Of a stretch of 39,044 nucleotides of DNA, positions 15,905 through 23,582 are shown piece by piece (position 1 is the first letter of the stretch; every line of letters starts with the position of its first letter). The notes below the pieces were generated by a model. It was not told the DNA's origin. It did not search any database and was given only the letters and a program-made list of their open reading frames with translations. The translations under genes were made by a program, and so were the position numbers. The stretch comes from an uncultured Fidelibacterota bacterium (GTDB lineage: Bacteria > Fidelibacterota > Marinisomatia > Marinisomatales > TCS55): positions 1 through 39,044 of the forward strand of contig CAJVYU010000017.1 in NCBI GenBank assembly GCA_913009735.1. The letters run 5' to 3'.

Positions 15905-18250
15905 ATGAATCAAAATATTGAAAAAGTAGCTATCCTGGGAGCTGGGGTTATGGGTGCACAAATTGCCGGTCATCTGGCGAATGCCGGCATCTCTTCCCTC
16001 CTGTTCGACATTAATCAAGAATTGGCAGAAAAAGGGATTGAAACATTAACAAAGCTGAAGCCGGCTCCACTCTTCAAACCGAAGAATATCGAATTAATTA
16101 CTCCCTGTAATTATGACGACCATGTGCATAAGGTAAATGAAGCAGATTGGGTTTTAGAAGTCGTCGCCGAACGACTAGATATCAAACACATTGTTTACAA
16201 AAATATTATACCCCATTTAAAACCGTCGGCGATCGTTACTTCCAATACATCTGGAATTCCCCTTGTGGATTTAATTACTGTTTTCCCGGATGATGTTAAA
16301 TCCCGCTTTATGATAACACATTTTTTCAATCCTCCGCGATATATGCATTTATTGGAATTAATAAAAGGCGATCATACGTCTGATGATGTGTATCAAACCA
16401 TGGCAGAATTTGGCGAGAGTGTACTTGGTAAAGGTATCGTCCATGCGAAAGATACGCCCAACTTTATTGGTAACAGAATCGGAGTTTTCAATATAGACGT
16501 TACGATTCACACTGCATTGCAGCAAGGTTTAACCGTTGAAGAAGTAGATAAACTAACCGGTACGATTGTGGGGCGACCGAAAAGTGCAACATTCCGGACT
16601 GCCGATGTGGTTGGTTTGGACACCATGGCACATGTAACCAACACAACTTATGAAAAAGTGCTGGATGATGAAGAAAGAGATATATTTAAAATTCCGGATA
16701 TTCTTCAGATGCTGGTGGATGATGGCAGATTGGGTCAAAAAACCAAAGCCGGTTTTTATAAAAAAACAGATGAGGGGATTCTATCCATTGATTTGAAAAC
16801 AGGCGAATATGGACCCCAGAAAAAAGTACGTTTTGACGGCTTTCGTCTAGCCAAAGATCATACATCTACTTCTGGAAAAATAAAGGCATTGGCTTATAGT
16901 GATGATAAAGCAGGTAAATTTTTCTGGGAAACATTAGCCCGGGGATTGATCTACAGCGCCAACCGTATTCCGGAAATCAGTGATGATATCATCAACATTG
17001 ATAATGCAATTAAATGGGGTTTTGGATGGGAATTAGGCCCCTTTGAAGGTTGGGATGCCATTGGAGTGCAAGAGTCCGTTGACAAGATGCTGTCTGAAAA
17101 CAGAAAAGTTCCTCAATGGATTTTAGATATGCTTGCAAGCGGGCGATCTTGTTTTTACGAAACGAACAATGGCGTAAAGACATATTACGATATGTTATCC
17201 GGCGAATCAAAACCGGTTCCCACTGCCAAGAAAGAAATCAATCTTAACCTGCAAAAATCCGCAGGAAACCTTGTCAAGAAAAACTGGAGTGCCAGCCTTA
17301 TTGATTTGGGAGATGGTATACTGGATGTTGAGTTTCATTCTATTCTACAACCGGTACTCAATCCCATTGACGGTTCACTGGCTATGACCATCAACGAAGG
17401 AATGGATCTTTTGGATGAAGGGAAATTCAAGGCGATGGTGATTGGTCATACAGGTCAGAATTTCTCTGCCGGGGCAAACCTGGTCAGTCTTCTTGAAGCA
17501 TGTGAAGCACAAGAATGGGCTAAATTGGAAGGGGCAGTGAAAGCCCTACAAGACTTAACACAGCGGATTCGTTTTTCCAAGGCACCTATTGTTGCAGCTC
17601 CTTTTCATTTAACATTGGGAGGCGGTTTTGAATTGATCGGCCCGGCAGCTCATCGAGTAGCGGCGGCAGAATTGTATGTGGGTTTAGTTGAAGTTGGCGT
17701 TGGACTGATCCCGGGAGCCGGTGGAAACCTCCGCCTGATTTTAAACATGATGGAAAATAGCGGAAAAGGCCGGATCAATGCCTTCCAGATTGCACAAAAA
17801 GCATTTGAAACTATTGGTTTTGCTAAGGTGGCCACCAGTGCTGATGAGGCAAAATACATTGGTTATTTGCTGAAAACAGATACTATTGTTCTAAATAATG
17901 ATCACCGCATCTGGACGGCAAAACAAAAAGCTCTCGAACTCGCGGACGGTTATGAACCACCAAAATACAGAGACGATCTAAAATTACCGGGAGCCGGTGG
18001 CAGAACAGCATTAGCTATGGCATTAAAGGGATTTAAGGCACAGGGGAAAATCTCCGACCACGATGAATTCATCGCAAAAAAACTGGCGTATGTCATCACA
18101 GGTGGAGAAAAAGCAGGATTAACAAAATCGGTGGATGAACAATACATGCTGGACATTGAGCGTGAAGCTTTTGTCTCCCTTGCCGGGGAATCATTAACAC
18201 AAGATCGTATACGATATATGTTAAAGAAAGGTAAACCTTTACGTAACTAA
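15905..18250 (+). CDS. fadN: 3-hydroxyacyl-CoA dehydrogenase / enoyl-CoA hydratase fusion (FadN type)
   Basis: A 781 aa bifunctional beta-oxidation enzyme. Residues about 1-430 form the NAD-dependent dehydrogenase: GAGVMG at 12-17, His139 and Glu151 as catalytic pair, and Asn190 in FIGNR. Residues about 465-690 form the hydratase: oxyanion loop SAGAN 521-525, and the two acid/base Glu at 576 (GGGFEL) and 596 (VEVGVGLIPGAGG). The domain order (dehydrogenase first) is that of Bacillus FadN, the reverse of E. coli FadB. It is separated from the TrhA gene by 181 AT-rich bases that may hold its own promoter; no second copy of the TetR operator was found there. AGAGG precedes the ATG. With FadE and FadA it completes the core spiral. 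Confidence 0.9.
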   Translation: MNQNIEKVAILGAGVMGAQIAGHLANAGISSLLFDINQELAEKGIETLTKLKPAPLFKPKNIELITPCNYDDHVHKVNEADWVLEVVAERLDIKHIVYKNIIPHLKPSAIVTSNTSGIPLVDLITVFPDDVKSRFMITHFFNPPRYMHLLELIKGDHTSDDVYQTMAEFGESVLGKGIVHAKDTPNFIGNRIGVFNIDVTIHTALQQGLTVEEVDKLTGTIVGRPKSATFRTADVVGLDTMAHVTNTTYEKVLDDEERDIFKIPDILQMLVDDGRLGQKTKAGFYKKTDEGILSIDLKTGEYGPQKKVRFDGFRLAKDHTSTSGKIKALAYSDDKAGKFFWETLARGLIYSANRIPEISDDIINIDNAIKWGFGWELGPFEGWDAIGVQESVDKMLSENRKVPQWILDMLASGRSCFYETNNGVKTYYDMLSGESKPVPTAKKEINLNLQKSAGNLVKKNWSASLIDLGDGILDVEFHSILQPVLNPIDGSLAMTINEGMDLLDEGKFKAMVIGHTGQNFSAGANLVSLLEACEAQEWAKLEGAVKALQDLTQRIRFSKAPIVAAPFHLTLGGGFELIGPAAHRVAAAELYVGLVEVGVGLIPGAGGNLRLILNMMENSGKGRINAFQIAQKAFETIGFAKVATSADEAKYIGYLLKTDTIVLNNDHRIWTAKQKALELADGYEPPKYRDDLKLPGAGGRTALAMALKGFKAQGKISDHDEFIAKKLAYVITGGEKAGLTKSVDEQYMLDIEREAFVSLAGESLTQDRIRYMLKKGKPLRN

Positions 18251-18281
18251 ATACAGGTTTCTTACTGGTCTGTTAAACCAA

Positions 18282-18316
18282 AATAGGTAATGTTTTCACA
18301 TTGCCTATTTTTTTTT
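18282..18316 (+). terminator. Rho-independent terminator of the beta-oxidation operon
   Basis: 11-bp stem AATAGGTAATG (18282-18292) with CATTGCCTATT (18299-18309), one T-G wobble, a six-base loop, and a run of nine T ending at 18316. It lies 31 bases after the fadN stop. Confidence 0.9.
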
Positions 18317-18373
18317 CAATTTCTTATTATTTTTCTTCGCAATTGAATCCGTAACTTTACGGCTTAAATCAAA

Positions 18374-19528
18374 ATGAAAATGGATTCTAAAACTGCGAAC
18401 ATATTGGAATCGCCACTGGGTGCCATCCTAAAAACAATTGCAATCATTGCTATCCTTTACTTGTTTCTCATAAGTATTGGTATGATTGGTGCGGCATTCA
18501 AAGGTATGGGGAAAGGATTTGCAGAAGAACTGATCCAGAGTAATGCGGGGCCCATCGTTGGTTTATTCATTGGTATCCTTGCCACCAGTATAATCCAAAG
18601 TTCTTCTACGACGACTTCATTAGTCGTAGGCATGGTTGCAGCAGGTGCGTTTGGTGATGACCCTCGAATGGCCGTTGCAGCGGCTGTACCGTATATCATG
18701 GGTGCAAACATTGGCACAAGTATAACCAATACTATCGTTTCTCTTGGGCATATCGTCAACAAAAATGAATTCCGTCGTGCGTTTTCTGCATCCATCGTTC
18801 ACGATTTTTTCAATATTATGTCTGTGATGATTTTATTTCCACTGGAAAGAGGATTTGGTATAATCAGCAATAGCGCAAACTGGCTGGCAGAATTTCTAGT
18901 AGGGACTGAATCTTTCACATTTAATAGCCCAATAAAAATGATAACCGAACCGACAGTGATGTGGATCAAAGACTTGTTTAAACGTCAGGACATCATTAAT
19001 TATAATTGGCTTTTGTTGATAGCGGCTCTTCTTTTATTATTCTTTTCACTGCGCTATTTGACCAAATTGATTCGCAGCTTGGTTATGCAACGGCTAGAGG
19101 CCTTTTTTGATACTCACATTTTTAAGACTGCTATTCGAGCTATGTTTTTTGGGGTTTTCATAACAGTATTAGTGCAAAGCAGTTCCATTACAACATCACT
19201 TGTTATTCCTTTGGCCGGTGCAGGTATATTGCGATTAGAACAAATATTTCCCTATACGCTCGGTGCAAATATCGGTACGACTATTACAGCGCTGCTTGCC
19301 AGTCTTGTTTCTGGTACGATTGCTCCGCTGGCTGTCGCTTTTTCTCATCTGATGTTCAATGTTTACGGTATTGCAATTGTCTGGCCAATTAAAAGTATCA
19401 GAAACATTCCGATTAATTTGGCAAGATGGTTTTCAGAAAAAGCAGTCCAAAACAGAATTTTTCCAATTATTTATATATTAGTTATGTTTTTCATTATTCC
19501 ATTATCCTTAATTTTCCTAGTGAGGTAA
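18374..19528 (+). CDS. Na+/phosphate symporter (NptA/PNaS family)
   Basis: A 384 aa inner-membrane protein with about nine helices and the inverted duplicated QSSS signature of the Na/Pi cotransporter family: QSSSTTTS at 75-82 and QSSSITTS at 268-275. Each is followed by the glycine-rich GANIGT motif (PYIMGANIGTSITN and PYTLGANIGTTITA). It imports, or in some bacteria exports, phosphate with sodium. The family often carries a C-terminal PhoU domain; here that part is a separate gene three bases downstream. No clear Pho box is visible upstream of the start. Start chosen at the ATG at 18374; an ATG two codons later is equally possible. Confidence 0.9.
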   Translation: MKMDSKTANILESPLGAILKTIAIIAILYLFLISIGMIGAAFKGMGKGFAEELIQSNAGPIVGLFIGILATSIIQSSSTTTSLVVGMVAAGAFGDDPRMAVAAAVPYIMGANIGTSITNTIVSLGHIVNKNEFRRAFSASIVHDFFNIMSVMILFPLERGFGIISNSANWLAEFLVGTESFTFNSPIKMITEPTVMWIKDLFKRQDIINYNWLLLIAALLLLFFSLRYLTKLIRSLVMQRLEAFFDTHIFKTAIRAMFFGVFITVLVQSSSITTSLVIPLAGAGILRLEQIFPYTLGANIGTTITALLASLVSGTIAPLAVAFSHLMFNVYGIAIVWPIKSIRNIPINLARWFSEKAVQNRIFPIIYILVMFFIIPLSLIFLVR

Positions 19529-19531
19529 ACC

Positions 19532-20206
19532 ATGTCACTATTTAATGATGTCATCAATTTATGGAGAGCGGATGATCTGCTTTCGCAAGCATGGGACGAT
19601 TCCCATGAAATGTTGAAACTCTCCCACGAAATTTTTCAGCAAGCGTTAACGTATCTTCGAAATGGAGAAAACATTGAAACGCTCAAAACGCTAAAAAAGC
19701 GTGATAAAGAGATTAATGAATACCAGCGAAATGTTCGTCGTAAAGTATTAACTCATTATGCCGTGAAACAGGATACAACTGATTTAGCGAACGGACTTAT
19801 TCTCATCAATATGGTCGTTGATATTGAACGTATCGGCGATTATTGTAAGAATATTCTCGATCTTGCCATCAATCATGATCAATCCATTAATTCATCTCAA
19901 ATATCAGAAGATCTCGCTATAATCGAAAATGAAGTGCAAACCAGATTCGAAAAGACCCTGGAAGCAATTCAGGCTCAAGATGAAGAGATTGCCAAATCGC
20001 TAATGAAGGGTTATCGTCAACTATTAACCGGATTATCGGATAATATCGTCAATAGTATTATTAGAAACGAACTGAATTTTGGTAGTGAATCCAGGACAAC
20101 TGCAATCGCTCTCTATGCCCGTTATTTAAAACGAATCGGTGCCCATTTAAAAAACATCACATCCACATTAGTAAACCCTTTTGATTCTATTGGTTATAAG
20201 GAGTAA
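19532..20206 (+). CDS. PhoU-like protein
   Basis: A 224 aa all-helical cytosolic protein with two PhoU-type three-helix repeats (about 15-100 and 120-215). The repeats contain the acidic/His metal-binding helices of the family, e.g. the stretch ending DIERIGDYCKNILD (about 105-118). PhoU proteins restrain phosphate uptake and signalling; next to an NptA-type symporter this copy probably gates that carrier. The two genes are separated by three bases. Confidence 0.8.
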   Translation: MSLFNDVINLWRADDLLSQAWDDSHEMLKLSHEIFQQALTYLRNGENIETLKTLKKRDKEINEYQRNVRRKVLTHYAVKQDTTDLANGLILINMVVDIERIGDYCKNILDLAINHDQSINSSQISEDLAIIENEVQTRFEKTLEAIQAQDEEIAKSLMKGYRQLLTGLSDNIVNSIIRNELNFGSESRTTAIALYARYLKRIGAHLKNITSTLVNPFDSIGYKE

Positions 20207-20208
20207 CT

Positions 20209-20270
20209 GTTTACAATTCGTTTACAATTTTTAATTAATTTTTAACTTCGACTTAATCCTCTCTTAATTC
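20209..20270 (+). promoter_or_regulatory. Six 11-bp-phased Pho-box-like direct repeats
   Basis: Starting at 20209, 20220, 20231, 20242, 20253 and 20264 are GTTTAC, GTTTAC, TTAATT, TTAACT, TTAATC and TTAATT, an exact 11-base period. Rows of TTTACA/TTAAC-type half-sites at 11-bp spacing are the DNA targets of PhoB/PhoP/SphR response regulators. A possible -10 (TACTAT, 20285-20290) follows. There is no gene start downstream on this strand: the next gene is convergent. The period is directly visible; the regulator is inferred. Confidence 0.55.
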
Positions 20271-20308
20271 CATACAGATAAAAGTACTATTTTGCAAATA
20301 TTGATTGA

Positions 20309-21661
20309 TCAAAAGCTATATGCTAATTTCAATTGAATATGGGAAAAATCTTCTATTTCTTTAAAAATGGTTCCCTCCTCTCCTATTAATTTGGAAACGG
20401 AGCAATCGATTTCCCAATTTTCAACAGGTGAATATGATACGCCTCCTCCCAACATGGTTTGGCTATCTTCTAAATCCAGAAATGTGTTTAACCTGACTTC
20501 CAAAGTATTGTCCAAATAATTTCCCATGACTGATAATAACATTCCCAGATCAGTGAACATGGCAAATGGTGTTCCCATGCCTTGCTGGAAATTATCGTTT
20601 GTTAATTTGATTGGAAGATTGGGGGTTTCTATCGTCTTACCTCTTACATTTATTATTTTATTACCGAGGATTTGCGCACTGAACGAAATATCGAAAGGGA
20701 GAGGATATTCAACTTGAAATGCAAATTGAAAGTAATTCCCTTCTTGATGATTAATTACTTTATATTGTAATACTCCACCATTATTAATCTTGCCTACAAA
20801 ACTTTTTAAATTGTTATTAGTTGAAAAATATGCTCCTTCAACTCTAATAGTTAAATCTCCAATAAAAGAAACTAAATTCGCGCCGATAACTTGAGTTTCT
20901 CTAAATCCAATTTGTGGAAGATAAATAGCTGTATTATTTTTTTCTTCAACTATCATTCCAAATGAAATCATATTACGGTCGAAACCATTAAAATAAGATA
21001 TGCCTAAATCAGTATTGCCGATTACTTTTTGTAGTTGGATTCCAAATTCAATTGGATTCTCAATTTTTAGACTCACTATTGGTTCGAATGGAGGTGAAAT
21101 TGGAAAATCATCTTCTCCAAAAGGCAACCGATTGGGCACATGATCAGGTATTACAACCGCTTCCAATTGCCAATCATTCCAATAATATATAACTAAACCG
21201 GATAATGTCCCAATTTTTCGATCAGTCCCCGGCATAAACAAGTAATAATAATCATATGGGTTCAGGTTATCCGTGGGATTGTTTCCATCCACCGCTCCCC
21301 AGGCATGAATTTGTTTTCCTATTTTTACCTCACCCCAACTCGGATACCAGGCCAAGTATGCTTCCCGCAGGTCAAATTCTGCATTTTCTCCTGTCCACCT
21401 GTATTCAATTGCGGAAAGGGTTTTAAAGTCAAAATTACCTTTGGTTAAACTAATTTCCATTTCAGCAATTCGAAATGGTAATGATATAATCGAAAGATCG
21501 GAAATTCGATACATGGCTGATGGTTTGAAAGTACCGGAATAGCTAATTTGACCAAATATTGAATTCAACAATATCAGTGGCAGTAGTAGATGTAGTTGCA
21601 GTAATGTCTTAAGTAGCTGTTGCAGGAGCAGTGGCAGAAAGTGCTGTTTAGATTTAATCAT
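20309..21661 (-). CDS. Outer-membrane beta-barrel protein, paralogue of the barrel at 35876-37276
   Basis: A 450 aa protein: N-terminal signal, then beta-strand repeats and a terminal Phe (LKLAYSF). It shares diagnostic blocks with the barrel at 35876-37276: RISDLSIISLPFRI, GEVKIGKQIHAW, PYDYYYLF, NRLPFGEDDFPI, GMGTPFAMFT and IEDFSH. The type recalls DUF1302-like barrels that accompany MMPL exporters and LolA-like proteins in Gram-negatives. The signal region (residues 8-36) is unusually Leu/Gln-rich and written mostly in CTG/CTA/CAG codons, unlike the rest of the gene. It is the last gene of the MMPL operon, 202 bases beyond the cupin with a repeat between. It probably provides the outer-membrane step for the exported material. 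Confidence 0.75.
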   Translation of the reverse strand: MIKSKQHFLPLLLQQLLKTLLQLHLLLPLILLNSIFGQISYSGTFKPSAMYRISDLSIISLPFRIAEMEISLTKGNFDFKTLSAIEYRWTGENAEFDLREAYLAWYPSWGEVKIGKQIHAWGAVDGNNPTDNLNPYDYYYLFMPGTDRKIGTLSGLVIYYWNDWQLEAVVIPDHVPNRLPFGEDDFPISPPFEPIVSLKIENPIEFGIQLQKVIGNTDLGISYFNGFDRNMISFGMIVEEKNNTAIYLPQIGFRETQVIGANLVSFIGDLTIRVEGAYFSTNNNLKSFVGKINNGGVLQYKVINHQEGNYFQFAFQVEYPLPFDISFSAQILGNKIINVRGKTIETPNLPIKLTNDNFQQGMGTPFAMFTDLGMLLSVMGNYLDNTLEVRLNTFLDLEDSQTMLGGGVSYSPVENWEIDCSVSKLIGEEGTIFKEIEDFSHIQLKLAYSF

Positions 21662-21715
21662 TTGTACTTTTTGTTTTTAGGGCGGAATTTTTCAGGATTA
21701 TTAGCCATCATTTTT

Positions 21716-21806
21716 ACCGCAGAGTTCGCCAAGAATGCGCCAAGGACACAAAGAAACATTTAATTTTTTTGCGCTCTCTGCGAAAATAATTTGCGTCCTT
21801 TGCGGT
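21716..21806. repeat. Imperfect inverted intergenic repeat of the ACCGCAGAG...TGCGGT type
   Basis: Between the cupin and the barrel gene. Ends read ACCGCAGAG (21716-21724) and CTTTGCGGT (21798-21806). Internal arms pair too: CGCAGAG (21718-21724) with CTCTGCG (21776-21782), and CCAAGGACACAAAG (21740-21753) with TTGCGTCCTTTGCGG (21791-21805) imperfectly. Repeats of this wording are scattered in intergenic DNA of many environmental bacteria. No coding frame. Confidence 0.65.
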
Positions 21807-21863
21807 TATTTTCATTTTGTTTCTTTTTCCTTTTACTTCAATTAAAATCATAGATAACTGCCA

Positions 21864-22181
21864 CTATTCCCGGATCATCACCAACATCATTTTAAAGGGA
21901 GTTATCGCTATTAATGCGTGTGGTTCATTGGCAGGCATAATAATCATTTCTCCTTCTGAAATTTCATGTTCATTTCCGGAGATCGTTATTTTTGCTGTTC
22001 CATCCGTCACCAGAACCAATGCATCAAAGGGAGCAGTATGTTCACTCAACCCTTCACCTTCCGAGAAAGCAAATAAGGTAACCGTTCCCTTGTCTTTCTT
22101 AATTAGCGTTTTGCTAACAACAGAACCCTCTTGATATTCTGTTAAATTGTTTAATGTGTTTTTTTGATTTAATGTAGACAT
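21864..22181 (-). CDS. Small cupin-domain protein
   Basis: A 105 aa single-domain cupin. Cupin motif 1 is around residues 45-62 (GLSEHTAPFDALVLVTDG; one His kept) and motif 2 around 78-92 (EGEMIIMPANEPHALIAI). The metal-binding set is reduced compared with classical cupins, but His48 and His88 remain. It starts one base after the stop of the LolA-like gene, so it is translated from the same mRNA. Function unknown; small cupins of this type often act as sugar, lipid or aromatic binding or isomerase units. Confidence 0.8.
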   Translation of the reverse strand: MSTLNQKNTLNNLTEYQEGSVVSKTLIKKDKGTVTLFAFSEGEGLSEHTAPFDALVLVTDGTAKITISGNEHEISEGEMIIMPANEPHALIAITPFKMMLVMIRE

Positions 22182-22182
22182 A

Positions 22183-22929
22183 TTACCTCGGCAATCGTTT
22201 CAAATTCTTTTCATGGAACAGGTTTTCATTGATTCCGGAATCAACCGTTAAGTCACTGAAAATAACTTTTGTTGTATGTTTTTTCTGTACGTTTTCTACG
22301 AAAACTTCATTAATGACAAAATAACCTTTCAATTTTTTGAAAACAAAAGATTTTCGTTTGATTAAGATTCCCCTCTTGTCAAAAGTTTCTTCTTTTAATC
22401 CGACAAGTTTATCTTTAATAATCCACGAAATGTGCTTTGAGTATGATGACTTCACTTCCGGTTTTGGTGTAATCTCCAAAACATAGCAATCTATTCCATC
22501 GATGGTTTCATCCTCCAGGCGTTTGTAGTCATTTTCTTTGAGATCCCGGTTAGTCATGTCCTCATAACTCAAATCAGATCCCATAAATGAATCGCCCTTT
22601 TTCTTTGAAGAAATTCTCCGTACTTTTTTAAAAGCCGGGAGCCACATACGCATTTCATCGTCTTTACCTTCATGCTCAATTTTCAGAAATGCCACTCCTC
22701 TGTCATCTTTGGGCTCCAGGAACCAAATAATCTGTTTTTTATTGCCATCCATGGATTTGGATTTCATGACGTTTGTGCGGGACTTCCCTTTTGAATTCGT
22801 TAACACCATGGTTGTTGTACTGGAAATATCCTTCGGCTGGATTCTTTCATCAACCATCTTGGCAATTTCATAACCGCTCTGGGCAAAAAGCAAACCCGAA
22901 AGTATCAGTAATAAAGTTAGTTTTTTCAT
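22183..22929 (-). CDS. LolA-like outer-membrane lipoprotein-sorting family protein
   Basis: A 248 aa exported protein with a signal peptide (MKKLTLLLILSGLLFAQ) and the COG2834-type LolA/LolB-like half-barrel. Visible blocks include MVLTNSKGKSRTNVMKSKS, KQIIWFLEP, RMWLPAFKKVRRISSKKKGDSFMGSDLSYEDM and TKVIFSDLTVDSGINENLF. This is the subfamily found beside MMPL-type RND exporters and outer-membrane barrels, where it is thought to carry a hydrophobic cargo across the periplasm. It differs from housekeeping LolA in the RISSKKKGDSFMGSDLSYEDM motif. In this operon it follows the two MMPL genes, with a four-helix-bundle insertion between. Confidence 0.85.
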   Translation of the reverse strand: MKKLTLLLILSGLLFAQSGYEIAKMVDERIQPKDISSTTTMVLTNSKGKSRTNVMKSKSMDGNKKQIIWFLEPKDDRGVAFLKIEHEGKDDEMRMWLPAFKKVRRISSKKKGDSFMGSDLSYEDMTNRDLKENDYKRLEDETIDGIDCYVLEITPKPEVKSSYSKHISWIIKDKLVGLKEETFDKRGILIKRKSFVFKKLKGYFVINEVFVENVQKKHTTKVIFSDLTVDSGINENLFHEKNLKRLPR

Positions 22930-23040
22930 AATTGATTCCTTATTAATTAATTTGAGAGGTCGAAAGATTGAATGACTGAATGGCTGAAAGATACATTAAA
23001 TTATTATTTTTTGATTTGAGACAACACAAAATGTAATTAT

Positions 23041-23062
23041 CATAATCATAATCATAATCATA
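23041..23062. repeat. Hexanucleotide microsatellite (CATAAT)n
   Basis: Three exact CATAAT units plus a degenerate fourth, immediately downstream of the stop codon of the four-helix-bundle pseudogene. Confidence 0.7.
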
Positions 23063-23529
23063 TTATTTATTCATTCCATACGATTCAACCATTTCTGAAA
23101 TTCTAAAATCCGTATTCCATTCTCCTTTGTCAATCAATTTCTTTAATATTGACTTTTGGTAATTGATTAATTTGTTTTCCAGTGAATAATGGGCTTTATC
23201 ATATTTCTCAAACCAATCGGCATTGATATCATTTGAAGCAAGTAATGCTATTATTTGAGTATAATTTTCTGTAAGGAGGCAAGAGCGACTGAATTAAATT
23301 GAATTGTTTCTTTCAAATGCCTTCTGGAATATCCCTTTGCAATATTGGATGGTATTGATAACCCAGAATCCTCTATTTGTGCTTTGGTTTTGAATGAGAC
23401 ATTTTTTGTCAAATTCAATTTCTTTTTCACTATCGCAAATAGATTTATGGACTCTTTCCAAACATCCAATTTTCTATAACCTCTGTTTAGATTTTTATGT
23501 CTATTTAAATATTTTTCTATATCTGCCAT
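23063..23529 (-). pseudogene. Four-helix-bundle (23S rRNA intervening-sequence type, TIGR02436) gene, frameshifted
   Basis: The first 92 codons (23529 to 23251) encode the family pattern YRKLDVWKESINLF, then KAQIEDSGLSIPSNIAKGYSRRHLKETIQFNSVALASL, and hit a stop. Restoring one base in the four-T run at 23265-23268 (plus strand) continues the frame as NYTQIIALLASNDINADW, then a run ending SEMVESYGMNK, up to a stop at 23063-23065. That gives about 155 codons in total. So it is either a single-base deletion or a sequencing/assembly error in a homopolymer. Proteins of this family are small helical bundles with no firmly established activity, often found as inserted passengers, including within 23S rRNA genes. 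Here it interrupts an export operon and is probably a passenger. Confidence 0.8.
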
Positions 23530-23582
23530 TTCATCATCCCTTTACCTTTTATTATCAAAAACTCATCCATTCATTCAATCTT

